Assembly: GCF_022397955.1 (NCBI RefSeq) | Contig: NZ_JAKEUQ010000005.1 | Location: 137,067 to 194,934 of the forward strand | Direction: 5' to 3' | From: Vibrio sp. Isolate32 | GTDB taxonomy: Bacteria > Pseudomonadota > Gammaproteobacteria > Enterobacterales > Vibrionaceae | DNA length: 57,868 bases | Shown: positions 1 to 7,999 of the stretch, piece by piece | Numbering within the stretch: position 1 is the first letter of the stretch | Layout of the letters: each line of letters opens with the position of its first letter | The notes under the pieces: model-generated | What the model was told of the DNA's origin: nothing | Database searches by the model: none | What the model saw: the letters and a program-made list of their open reading frames with translations, nothing else | Translations under genes and position numbers: made by a program

Positions 1-1
1 A

Positions 2-1609
2 AAAGACACCGCCACTCTGACCCAGGGTAAGATACTGTTTTTTGACAATACCAAGCTTGCTTTCTGCAATTACAACGAAATTTTTGTTCGATTAGAGGCG
101 ATGCTTTACGAGTGGGGATGTCACCACATAGAGCACGTGTGCCGATCGGTACGTGGCACAATGACCGAGCAAATACGCTTGTTGGCGGATGAACTGGCTA
201 GTGCCGACTACGCAGCAGCCGTGGTCGCATTAGCCGACATGGGGACCTCGGTTATGACGACCATCCTGTCCATCGAATTAGAAAAGCGTGGTATACCAAC
301 GCTGTTGATTGCGTCCCCCCCTGGTAACCAATTGGCCGAACACGTGGCCCATTACCGTGCTGGTCAATTGTGCATTTGTCACCTCGACATCTATCAGGCC
401 AGCACAGTGGACGACATCCGACAGCAGGTTGATGCGAAGCACGATGTGGTATTCGCCGCCTTGACCCAGGAAGGTCATACCCAGGCTGCGGCCCAACTGG
501 TTCCCAAGATGGATGCTGATTTGACTACATTGATGGGCAAGCTGATGCCAGAGCAAGATCTCGATGACCTCATGACATGGTACGAGACCCAATCCATTGG
601 TGACGGCCTGCCCGTCATTCCTCCCACACCCGCTCGGGTCGAGGCGATGACAGAGTACAGCCCTGAGCCATTAGACACGGTGTTGATTCCGGAAGCGGGT
701 CCTTCAGGTTGCGACATCACGGTACGTGATGTGGTTGTCAACAGTGTCCTAGCTGGATGTGAACCTCACTATTTGCCAATTGTGATCGCAACCTTCCGTG
801 CCATGACTGCTCCCGCATTCAATTTCCAGCAATCTATAACCACCTCTTACAATGGAGGGAATTTAGTGTTGGTCAGCGGGCCGATAGCCAAAGAATTAGG
901 AATCAGTTCTGGACAAGGGTGTTTGGGGCCGGGCTATCGGGCCAATGCCACCATTGGTCGTGCGGTCAATCTAACGATTTTGAACGTCTGTCGAGCGTAT
1001 CCGGGGAAAGCCGATCTGGGGTGTCTCGGGTCACCGGTCGAATTCACATATTGCTTTGCGGAGAGCCTGACAGATAGCCCTTGGCCTACGCTCAACGAAG
1101 AGCACTACGATCCTCTGGCCACCTGCGTGTATTTAATGAAAGCAGAGCCACCGACTGACGTAGTGGACTTCCTCAGCCAGACTGCATCCAGCTTGCTGGA
1201 TGTCATCATTGACAGTGCTACACATTTGGGAAGGATGAATGCTTACATCCCTGGTCGCATCTTAGTAGTGCTAACGCCCGATCACGCTCAAATGCTTCAT
1301 GAAGCCGGGTGGGACAAAGCTGATCTGCGTGCACATCTTCATCGTGAGATCTACAACGATAGGCAAGCGGTGCAAGGAAAAGGGTTGGTACCTGTCAGGC
1401 CAGCCCATTTTGCTGACCTTGAGCATATTCCCGCCACTCGTAGCCCCCAAGACATTGATTTAGTAGTGGCAGGAGGTCGAGGCGGACATTCAGCTATTTT
1501 AGCTAGTTGGGGTTTGTACTGTGACGCAGTAACAGTGCCACTTACGCTCCCTAACGGACAATTTGCTCTGAGTATCCATGATTTTAACACCAGCAAAGGA
1601 AACAAATAA
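2..1609 (+). CDS. UGSC-like two-domain protein, 5'-truncated by window edge
   Basis: The frame is open from base 2, so the true start lies outside the window; the first ATG (101) falls inside a conserved-looking region and is unlikely to be the start. About 535 residues are visible. Numbering from that ATG, residues before about 130 resemble the UGSC (seleno)protein family: a GKILFFDNTK-like strand before the ATG, then ADMGTS and ELEKRGIPTLLI. Where that family has Sec or Cys-Gly-Ser-Cys, this protein has Met47-Gly-Thr-Ser50. Residues about 150-490 are a second domain with GDGLPVIPPTPARVEAM, a VLAGCEPHYLP stretch and a GPGYRANATIGRAVN stretch, which I recall from uncharacterised proteins near UGSC genes. 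Function is unknown. The enolase-like gene starts two bases after the stop, so the two are almost surely co-transcribed. Family assignment is from memory and moderate. Confidence 0.6.
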   Translation, partial: KDTATLTQGKILFFDNTKLAFCNYNEIFVRLEAMLYEWGCHHIEHVCRSVRGTMTEQIRLLADELASADYAAAVVALADMGTSVMTTILSIELEKRGIPTLLIASPPGNQLAEHVAHYRAGQLCICHLDIYQASTVDDIRQQVDAKHDVVFAALTQEGHTQAAAQLVPKMDADLTTLMGKLMPEQDLDDLMTWYETQSIGDGLPVIPPTPARVEAMTEYSPEPLDTVLIPEAGPSGCDITVRDVVVNSVLAGCEPHYLPIVIATFRAMTAPAFNFQQSITTSYNGGNLVLVSGPIAKELGISSGQGCLGPGYRANATIGRAVNLTILNVCRAYPGKADLGCLGSPVEFTYCFAESLTDSPWPTLNEEHYDPLATCVYLMKAEPPTDVVDFLSQTASSLLDVIIDSATHLGRMNAYIPGRILVVLTPDHAQMLHEAGWDKADLRAHLHREIYNDRQAVQGKGLVPVRPAHFADLEHIPATRSPQDIDLVVAGGRGGHSAILASWGLYCDAVTVPLTLPNGQFALSIHDFNTSKGNK

Positions 1610-1611
1610 CT

Positions 1612-2889
1612 ATGTCAAGAATCATTGACGTGCGTGCGCGCGAAGTGTTCGATTCGCGTGCCGATATTACTTTGGAAGTGGAAGTGCGCCTAGACAGTGA
1701 TAAACGGGGGCGTGCCATGATCCCATCCGGCAGTTCCATGGGTAAACACGAGGCGGTTGAAGTGCGCGATCACGATAAAGCCCGCTTTAATGGCAAGGGG
1801 GTGTTACGGGCTATTGAGATTGTCGAACAAACTATAAAACCTCATCTGTATGGCATATCGCCCTTCGATCAAATGGCGATTGACCGTATGCTGATCGAGC
1901 TCGATGGCACCCAGAATAAAAGTAAACTGGGCGCCAATGCCATCCTCGGCGTGTCGCTAGCAGTGGCGCGCGCCGCCGCCGCACAGCGTGATTGCTCACT
2001 GTGCGATTATTTGAGTCAAGGCCGGGAACCTGCCATTCCACAACCAATCTTCTCTATGCTGTCCGGGGGTATGCATGGCGATGGTAATTGTGACTTTCAG
2101 GATTACCAGATCATCGCTCTAAAGGCGACCGATTTGGAAGCCGCTTTGCAAGTAGCCAAGAACGTACACTGCACACTAAAGACGATGCTCATAGAGCGAG
2201 GAATGTGCACCGGTGTGTCGGGGACTGGAGGTTTTTTGCCGACCTTAGCGTCAAATGAAGAAGGGCTGGCCCTATTAGTTGAAGCCATCAAACGCGCTGG
2301 TTATGTACCGGGTGTAGACGTGGGCTTGAGTATGGACATTGCTGCGGAGATGTTTTTCCATGAAGGGTGCTATCAATTGGCGGCCGAGCAGCGTGATCTG
2401 ACGACGGTCGAAATGATCGACTACCTAGTGTCGTTGTGCGATCGCTATCCTATCACGTTGATAGAAGATCCACTTGGGGAAGATGACTTTGAAGGGTGGG
2501 TGGCTCTGACTCAGCGGATAGGGGAGCGTATCGAACTGGTGGGGGATGACTTGTTTACCACCAACCAGCAACGTTTTGACCTTGGACTAGACTTAAATAT
2601 GGCCAACGCCATTCTTGTTAAACCTAACCAGATAGGCACATTGAGTGAAACTATCCAAATTGTGGATTCCGCCAACCAAGCCGGTTACGGTATTGTTATC
2701 TCTCGTCGCTCAGGTGAAACCGAAGACACCAGCATTGCTGATCTGGCTGTGGCGCTGGGATGCCCCAAAGTCAAGTTTGGATCACTTGCCCGCACCGAGT
2801 CGATGGCCAAATACAATCAATTGTTGCGTCTAAAAGACGCCATCGCCATGCGCCAGTTGTGCGAGGAAGACAAGGTGCAGGTCGCATAG
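1612..2889 (+). CDS. Enolase-superfamily paralogue with altered active site
   Basis: A 425-residue protein with enolase-type N-terminal and barrel domains; AAGGA at 1596-1600 serves the ATG. Compared from memory with E. coli and yeast enolase, the Mg ligands are kept (Asp242 in SMDIAAE, Glu285 in LIEDPL, Asp312 in VGDDLF). The catalytic lysines (Lys337 in LVKPNQIG, Lys388 in KVKFGS) and His155 (GGMHGDGN) are also kept. The general acid Glu of GDEGG is Thr205 (SGTGG), the His of SHRSGET is Arg365 (SRRSGET), and the Glu of IQEF is Asp164 (FQDY). The phosphate-loop motif SGASTG is SGSSMG. These changes make ordinary 2-phosphoglycerate dehydration unlikely. I infer a specialised paralogue acting with the preceding UGSC-like protein; substrate unknown. 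The housekeeping eno should lie elsewhere in the genome. Confidence 0.85.
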   Translation: MSRIIDVRAREVFDSRADITLEVEVRLDSDKRGRAMIPSGSSMGKHEAVEVRDHDKARFNGKGVLRAIEIVEQTIKPHLYGISPFDQMAIDRMLIELDGTQNKSKLGANAILGVSLAVARAAAAQRDCSLCDYLSQGREPAIPQPIFSMLSGGMHGDGNCDFQDYQIIALKATDLEAALQVAKNVHCTLKTMLIERGMCTGVSGTGGFLPTLASNEEGLALLVEAIKRAGYVPGVDVGLSMDIAAEMFFHEGCYQLAAEQRDLTTVEMIDYLVSLCDRYPITLIEDPLGEDDFEGWVALTQRIGERIELVGDDLFTTNQQRFDLGLDLNMANAILVKPNQIGTLSETIQIVDSANQAGYGIVISRRSGETEDTSIADLAVALGCPKVKFGSLARTESMAKYNQLLRLKDAIAMRQLCEEDKVQVA

Positions 2890-2907
2890 ACCCACAGGAA
2901 GAGTATA

Positions 2908-2944
2908 TCCCCCCCTAGCGAGCTGAAACGTGAATCTGGGGGGA
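2908..2944 (+). other. Intercistronic C/G hairpin between enolase-like gene and azlC
   Basis: A 7-bp perfect stem (2908-2914 with 2938-2944, TCCCCCC/GGGGGGA) closes a loop of about 23 bases in the 84-base gap. No T-tract follows, so it is more likely an mRNA-stability or partial attenuation element than a terminator. Confidence 0.4.
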
Positions 2945-2973
2945 ATGAAAATATGATGGAGTAGTATTACGTT

Positions 2974-3675
2974 ATGTCGATGTTCAAACGCGGGTGCTTG
3001 GATGCGACTCCCCAACTGATCAGCTTGTTGCCGTTTGCCATTTTAACAGGAGTTAGTGCCATCCAAGCAGGAATGACACCATGGACGGCTCAATTGTCAT
3101 CGGTGTTACTGATGTCTGGGGCATCCCAAATCGCCGCAGCTTCGTTAATGACCACAGGTGCAACCCCATTGGTGGTGATCTTCACTCACATTGCGATCAA
3201 TTTTCGCTATGCCATATATAGTGCCGGATTGGCTCAACTTAAACTGGATGTTACGCCAGCGAAGAAAGTAGCTGCCGCACAAGTGCTCATCGACCAGACC
3301 TATGCCTTGACGTTTTTGCGCAGTCAAGAGCATATGATGACGCCGCGCGAGAGAACGTACTATTATTTTGGAACGGCGCTGCCGATGTGGTTGACTTGGC
3401 AGTGCGGCACAGCGATAGGGATCCTTGGAGGGAGCAATGTCCCAGATTATTGGGAACTAGATTTTGCCATCACCTTGTGTTTCATCTCCTTGTTGGTGCC
3501 GATGGTCAAAAGTCACACGGTGGTAGTGGTGACTGGTGTCTCTGGGATGAGCGCAGCGATGACTTATCACTGGCCGTATAACTTGGGCTTTTTGTTTTCG
3601 ATCGCATCCGGTGTATTGGCAGGTGGTGGATTTTTAAAATGGAAGAGCCGACAGGCACAGAGGGAGGCAGTATGA
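2974..3675 (+). CDS. azlC: AzlC family branched-chain amino acid exporter subunit
   Basis: A 233-residue hydrophobic protein with several membrane segments and AzlC features: LLPFAILTGVSAIQAGM near the N-terminus, a SGASQIAAASLM stretch, and HIAINFRYAIYSAGL. AzlC and AzlD together form an inner-membrane exporter, known for branched-chain amino acids and analogues such as azaleucine. The stop overlaps the azlD start (ATGA at 3672-3675), the usual coupling for this pair. A GGAG about 12 bases upstream could serve the ATG at 2974. Lying behind the UGSC-like and enolase-like genes, it may export a product or toxic analogue of their pathway; that link is inference. Confidence 0.88.
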   Translation: MSMFKRGCLDATPQLISLLPFAILTGVSAIQAGMTPWTAQLSSVLLMSGASQIAAASLMTTGATPLVVIFTHIAINFRYAIYSAGLAQLKLDVTPAKKVAAAQVLIDQTYALTFLRSQEHMMTPRERTYYYFGTALPMWLTWQCGTAIGILGGSNVPDYWELDFAITLCFISLLVPMVKSHTVVVVTGVSGMSAAMTYHWPYNLGFLFSIASGVLAGGGFLKWKSRQAQREAV

Positions 3676-4004
3676 CTCAGTCCATGATTTGGGTGGTTCT
3701 GATTACCAGTGCCATCGCAACGTTCTTATTGCGCTATTCATTTCTGTGGCTCAATGGCAAACGGCCGTTTCCCGATGTCGCAGCGAAATGGTTCACTCTA
3801 ATCCCTCCGGCGGCCATTATTGCATTGATCGTCCCTAGCTTGATGACCTCGGTTGATAGTGCAAATATTGAAGGGGCTCCCAAACTTTTTGCGGCACTTC
3901 TGGCCGTTGTGATCATGGGACGAACTCGCAGCGCAGGGAGCGCCCTCGTTGTTGGTATGATAGCGTTGTGGCTTGGCCAATGGTTAATGGAATGGCATCT
4001 ATGA
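3672..4004 (+). CDS. azlD: AzlD family exporter small subunit
   Basis: A 110-residue protein with about four membrane segments (IWVVLITSAIATFLLRYSFL, the IPPAAIIALIVPSLM segment, and a C-terminal pair), matching AzlD in size and pattern. The start at 3672 is preferred over an in-frame ATG at 3639 because AGGGAGG sits just upstream and the start overlaps the azlC stop by four bases. It works with AzlC as a two-component amino-acid exporter. Its 3' end overlaps the 3' end of the convergent AraC-type gene by six bases, so the module is compactly packed. Confidence 0.88.
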   Translation: MTQSMIWVVLITSAIATFLLRYSFLWLNGKRPFPDVAAKWFTLIPPAAIIALIVPSLMTSVDSANIEGAPKLFAALLAVVIMGRTRSAGSALVVGMIALWLGQWLMEWHL

Positions 4005-4838
4005 CGTAGCTTTAGGGTCGCTAAGTGTGCGGTATTTATTTGGCGTTATGTTTTGGTAACTTTTGAAAAAGGTGATGAACGCACTGGTGGTCGAAAACTC
4101 AAGATGGTGCGCAATTTCGGTGATCGATTTGTTGGTTGCCAACATGTCTATTGCCAAAATCAAGCGAATACGCTGGCGCCATTTTTGATAACTCATACCC
4201 GTATCTTGGACAAACATGCGATAGAGCGTACGCTCCGATGCTCCAAAATGCACCGCCAGTTCGTTCAGTCGTGGCAACATGTGCCCTTGTTCATAGTACT
4301 TGAGTAAGTTGTCACGTAGTCGTTTATCCTTGGGAAAGGCAGGCCATTGAGGCGTCGTCGCCGAGCGGTGCATTTCCTTGATGAGAATGGACTGTAAGTG
4401 AAATTCGGTACCTGCCATCCAATCTGTGTGAAACGATGAAGAGCAAATGGTCTCGATCACCTCTGCGAGTAGCTGGGAAACGAAAAATGTATCGAACTGG
4501 CTAGAAAGTTGAGGAAATCTGGTGTGGTCGAGATAAATCGCCCGAAAGTTTACGTCGTGATTTAAAATTACTTGGTGCATGACGCCTCCCGGGATCCAAA
4601 CCATTTGGTTGGGCAGTAGCACATGAGAATACCCCTCTAATTGGATCTCTCCGGTTCCTGACTTGGCGTACACCAACTGCCCTTTATGATGGCGGTGCAT
4701 TTTGGAGCGCAATGATGAGGTCGTTTGGTTTGAGAACGAAGCGTAGATGGGGACGATTGGAGCGTCAATTGCATCAGGGTCAAAATGCTGATTCAAAAGT
4801 TCTGCATTGTTGAAGATATGAGTACAGATTTCTGGCAT
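3999..4838 (-). CDS. AraC family transcriptional regulator with cupin N-terminus
   Basis: A 279-residue protein. Residues about 40-110 look like an AraC-type cupin (HRHHKGQLVYAKSGTGEI, LPNQMVWIPGGVMHQV). The C-terminal ~100 residues carry two helix-turn-helix motifs (LNELAVHFGASERTLYRMF and ITEIAHHLEFSTTSAFITFF) with the family's closing F..Y..ITPNKYR signature. Such cupin-AraC proteins often control an adjacent exporter or catabolic operon in response to a small molecule. It converges on azlD with a six-base overlap, so the likely target is the azlCD/enolase-like operon; this is inferred from position only. Confidence 0.9.
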   Translation of the reverse strand: MPEICTHIFNNAELLNQHFDPDAIDAPIVPIYASFSNQTTSSLRSKMHRHHKGQLVYAKSGTGEIQLEGYSHVLLPNQMVWIPGGVMHQVILNHDVNFRAIYLDHTRFPQLSSQFDTFFVSQLLAEVIETICSSSFHTDWMAGTEFHLQSILIKEMHRSATTPQWPAFPKDKRLRDNLLKYYEQGHMLPRLNELAVHFGASERTLYRMFVQDTGMSYQKWRQRIRLILAIDMLATNKSITEIAHHLEFSTTSAFITFFKSYQNITPNKYRTLSDPKATS

Positions 4839-5154
4839 GTTATTAATATCGGTTTAACTCGAATAGTGGGCTTGTATGCAATTTTATGCTTATTTTCTAA
4901 CATTGTCATCAATAAATATTCTATCGATATGGCAGTAGAAAATATAACAACCACAAAGGTGAACAGGTGCTCTTTGAGATAGTAGTTCTGAGTTATAGAA
5001 AGTTAATAAGAAAGTAAGTCTATTAATTTTGTTTTTCGACATGATTGAGCTCATTTGCAATACTTAAGGTTACTCGTGAACTTCTAATGTAAGGTTTTCC
5101 AAATCTGATTTCTGTCCAAAGACGTGTTGACGCCGTTCTCGGCAAACACGTCTT
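4839..5154. other. Intergenic region between AraC-type gene and IS6 transposase
   Basis: About 316 A+T-rich bases. They should include the AraC-type gene's promoter at the left. The only strong structure is the hairpin at 5118-5155. No convincing left inverted repeat matching the right-end candidate of the IS6 element was found. Confidence 0.5.
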
Positions 5155-5155
5155 T
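5118..5155 (+). other. 11-bp perfect inverted repeat abutting IS6 transposase
   Basis: AAAGACGTGTT (5118-5128) pairs perfectly with AACACGTCTTT (5145-5155) around a 16-base loop, followed by TTGCCC. The hairpin ends on the first base of the longest transposase reading frame. It may be a terminator that shields the element from outside transcription, the terminator of a lost gene, or a translation-blocking structure. Confidence 0.5.
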
Positions 5156-5916
5156 TGCCCTGTTTCCGTTTAGAGAAAAAACGGACTCACATTCTTTTAA
5201 TGTGTCATTTCCCCCCTGAACTTATCTTATGGTATGTACGCGGGTACGGTACTACCGCAATGAGTTACGCAAACCTCAGTGATATTCTGGCCGAACACGG
5301 TGTATTTGTGAATCGCTCCACGATTTATCGTTGGTTTATCCACTATGGGCCTAGCCTACATAAGAAGTTATGCCGTTATCAATTCACCGGTATTGATTCT
5401 TCTTGGCAGCTTGATGAAACTTACGCCCAGGTGAAAGGCAAATGGCATTATCTCTATCGAGCCATCAATAAATGTGTGGAAACGGTGGATTTCTTCTTCT
5501 CTCATAAACGTAATAAAGAAGCAGCTTATCAATTTCTCAAACGCTGTTTACGTCGCTACAAAGCCTCCTTTCATCCCAACGCATTGAATACTGACAAACA
5601 TTCGTCTTATGGTAACGCCATTGCTCGCCTCAAGCGTGAAGGTCGATTACGGCAAGATGTAGAACAGCGGCAAGTGAAATATCTCAACAATGGCATTGAA
5701 TCTGACCACGCCCCGATTAAAAAGCTTATCGAAGGCACAGGTGGATTCAAGGTGCGAAAGCGGGCCTGGGCAACGATTCAAGGTTTTGAAGGGATCCGGA
5801 TGTTGAATAAAGGCCAGTTTGATTTTTGGTTACGTCGCGATGAGCCAAAACTGAGGGTTCAGGAGAGATCCGTCTTCCTCAATGAACTCTTCAATATATT
5901 TGGAATTTACGCATGA
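5155..5916 (+). CDS. IS6 family (IS26-like) transposase
   Basis: Up to 253 residues with the IS6 pattern: HFPPELILWYVRGYG near the N-terminus, a helix-turn-helix (ANLSDILAEHGVFVNRSTIY), then a DDE catalytic core. The acidic triad is Asp in WQLDETY, Asp in NTDKHSSY and Glu in GIESDH, with 34 residues between the second and third, as the family requires. The longest frame starts at a TTG (5155); an ATG at 5200 gives a slightly short N-terminus. It looks intact. IS6 elements move cargo by replicative cointegration, so its place at the edge of the enolase-like module suggests it took part in acquiring that module. Confidence 0.9.
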   Translation: MPCFRLEKKRTHILLMCHFPPELILWYVRGYGTTAMSYANLSDILAEHGVFVNRSTIYRWFIHYGPSLHKKLCRYQFTGIDSSWQLDETYAQVKGKWHYLYRAINKCVETVDFFFSHKRNKEAAYQFLKRCLRRYKASFHPNALNTDKHSSYGNAIARLKREGRLRQDVEQRQVKYLNNGIESDHAPIKKLIEGTGGFKVRKRAWATIQGFEGIRMLNKGQFDFWLRRDEPKLRVQERSVFLNELFNIFGIYA

Positions 5917-6332
5917 AAAAGGTGCTCAAATAGGCACCTCAGAAACATCTTCCATTTTTGCAACAAGCCCCTAAATAGAGGTGATATATTCTAACTTATC
6001 GATAACATTCCGCTGGTTACAGCCGTTACTTCCAATCGACTAAAAGAGCAGTTTTCGATCTCAACCCATTATCTATCCTTCAAGCAACTCACACTTTTGT
6101 GTTAATCACCATTTATGCACTTTCAAACCCAAACTCAAATACAACTAATTGCATTTGTCTTTAAATAAAACAATCCTCGAAATAGCACTAAGCGTTAACA
6201 ATTCGCTCCCACAACATGCTTTATGTCACAGTAATCCGAATGCGCAGTTAAATAATTTAAAAATCAGGTTACAAGTGAAGTATTGTGTTGTTCGAAAAAC
6301 AATCACAAGTAAAACTAACAGGGAAAATACTC
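5917..6332. other. IS6 right flank and alanine-symporter upstream region
   Basis: A hairpin AGGTGC/GCACCT lies about 5930-5949 just after the transposase stop. A candidate right terminal repeat (reverse complement begins GGGGCTTGTTGCAAA) lies near 5959-5974 and resembles IS6-type ends. The rest is A+T-rich leader for the symporter. I looked for the tandem glycine riboswitch found before some Vibrio Na+/alanine symporters and saw no recognisable core. Confidence 0.45.
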
Positions 6333-7880
6333 ATGCAGTCATTCGTTGATTTTTTGAATGGAATAATCTGGAGTCCAGTACTTATCTATCTATGTTTAGG
6401 TGCTGGTTTGTTCTACTCGGTCATGACTCGATTTGTACAAATCCGTCACTTCTTTGAAATGTGGCGTTTGTTACTATCTGGTAAAAGTTCGAATAAAGGT
6501 ATCTCATCTTTCCAAGCACTTGCTGTTTCACTATCTGGCCGTGTAGGTACAGGTAACATTGCAGGTGTTGCTGCTGCTATCGGTTTCGGTGGCCCTGGTG
6601 CGGTATTCTGGATGTGGGTTGTTGCCTTCTTTGGTGCTGCGACTGCATTTGCAGAATCTACGTTAGCGCAAATCTATAAAGAAGAAGACGAAGGCCAGTT
6701 CCGTGGTGGCCCGGCTTACTACATCGAAAAAGCAATGGGTCAGAAATGGTACGCATGGATCTTTGCAATCGCGACTATATTTGCTTGTGGTATTTTACTT
6801 CCAGGTGTTCAGTCAAACAGTATCGGTAACGCTGTAGAAGCTGCATTTGGTTCAGGTGCAATGATCGAAACAGCTGTCGGTACATTCAGTTTCGCTAAAA
6901 TCTTCACTGGTACCGTTATCTCAATTATCCTTGGTTTCATCATCTTTGGTGGCGTTAAGCGTATAGCGAACTTCACGCAAATTGTTGTTCCATTCATGGC
7001 ATTGGCTTACATCATCATCGCCTTCATTATTATCCTACTTAATATTGACCAAGTGCCCGTTGTGTTCTCTATGATTGTCGGTGATGCATTCACACCTATG
7101 GCAGGCTTCGGTGCTGCGATTGGTTGGGGTGTTAAACGTGGTGTTTACTCAAACGAAGCGGGTCAAGGTACTGGTCCTCACGCAGCTGCGGCAGCAAGTG
7201 TTGATCACCCAGCTCAGCAAGGTTTGGTTCAATCATTCTCTATCTACATCGATACACTGCTAGTTTGTTCTGCTACGGCGTTCATGATCATCATCACTGG
7301 TGCTTACAACGTACACGGCGGCTCAGAAGGCGTATTCCTTGTACAAAACCTAGCAGCAAACGTGGGTGCAAACGGCCCTGTATTTACACAGCTAGCGATT
7401 GAAAGCGCACTACCAGGTGTTGGTAAGCCATTCATCGCATTTGCTCTGTTCTTCTTCGCATTTACAACAATTCTTGCTTACTACTACATTGCAGAAACGA
7501 ACATTGCTTACCTACGTCGTACCATCAAGATCCCTGGCATGATGTTCGTACTTAAGCTTGTTCTCATCACTGCGGTTTTCTATGGCACAGTTAAAACAGC
7601 GAACCTTGCATGGGCAATGGGTGATGTTGGTGTTGGCTTGATGGCATGGTTAAACATCGTTGGTATTCTGATTATCTTCTTCATGTCTAAGCCTGCGCTA
7701 AAAGCTTTGGCTGACTACGAAGAACAGCAGAGTAAAGGCGTAACCGAGTATACATTCAACCCTGTAAAACTAGGCATCAAAGGTGCTACTTACTGGGAAG
7801 AGAAGTACAAGCGTAAGACGGGTAAGTCGCCAGAAGCTGAAGTGGCAGATAGCAAGCCAGTAGAACAGCCTTCAGCGTAA
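6333..7880 (+). CDS. Sodium:alanine symporter (AGCS family)
   Basis: A 515-residue inner-membrane protein with about 11 hydrophobic segments and AGCS signatures (the SLSGRVGTGNIAGVAAAIGF stretch, GGPGAVFWMWVVAFFGAATAF, VYSNEAGQGTGPHAAAAA). It couples uptake of alanine or glycine to Na+. The ATG at 6333 is chosen over an upstream in-frame start at 6285 because CAGGGA precedes it and family members begin at this hydrophobic segment. Codon use is typical of highly expressed Vibrio genes, unlike the module to its left. It converges on the acetate transporter gene and shares a bidirectional terminator with it. Confidence 0.93.
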   Translation: MQSFVDFLNGIIWSPVLIYLCLGAGLFYSVMTRFVQIRHFFEMWRLLLSGKSSNKGISSFQALAVSLSGRVGTGNIAGVAAAIGFGGPGAVFWMWVVAFFGAATAFAESTLAQIYKEEDEGQFRGGPAYYIEKAMGQKWYAWIFAIATIFACGILLPGVQSNSIGNAVEAAFGSGAMIETAVGTFSFAKIFTGTVISIILGFIIFGGVKRIANFTQIVVPFMALAYIIIAFIIILLNIDQVPVVFSMIVGDAFTPMAGFGAAIGWGVKRGVYSNEAGQGTGPHAAAAASVDHPAQQGLVQSFSIYIDTLLVCSATAFMIIITGAYNVHGGSEGVFLVQNLAANVGANGPVFTQLAIESALPGVGKPFIAFALFFFAFTTILAYYYIAETNIAYLRRTIKIPGMMFVLKLVLITAVFYGTVKTANLAWAMGDVGVGLMAWLNIVGILIIFFMSKPALKALADYEEQQSKGVTEYTFNPVKLGIKGATYWEEKYKRKTGKSPEAEVADSKPVEQPSA

Positions 7881-7945
7881 GGCCTTCAATTACAGCTTTT
7901 AAACGATAAGTTGCTCTAGATTCTGTTTTTCTCTAGAGCAAATGC

Positions 7946-7977
7946 AAAAAAGGGTTAGCCACGGCTAACCCTTTTTT
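7946..7977. terminator. Bidirectional intrinsic terminator between symporter and satP
   Basis: A GGGTTAGC/GCTAACCC stem (within 7952-7971) with a very short loop is flanked by an A-tract on the left and a T-tract on the right, so it can end transcripts from both convergent genes. Confidence 0.85.
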
Positions 7978-7999
7978 TATATTTCTAAGAAACGCGAGA

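Noticed and set aside
5975..6332. Tandem glycine riboswitch before the Na+/alanine symporter
   Set aside because: Some Vibrio symporter genes have one, but the conserved core sequences were not found in this leader.
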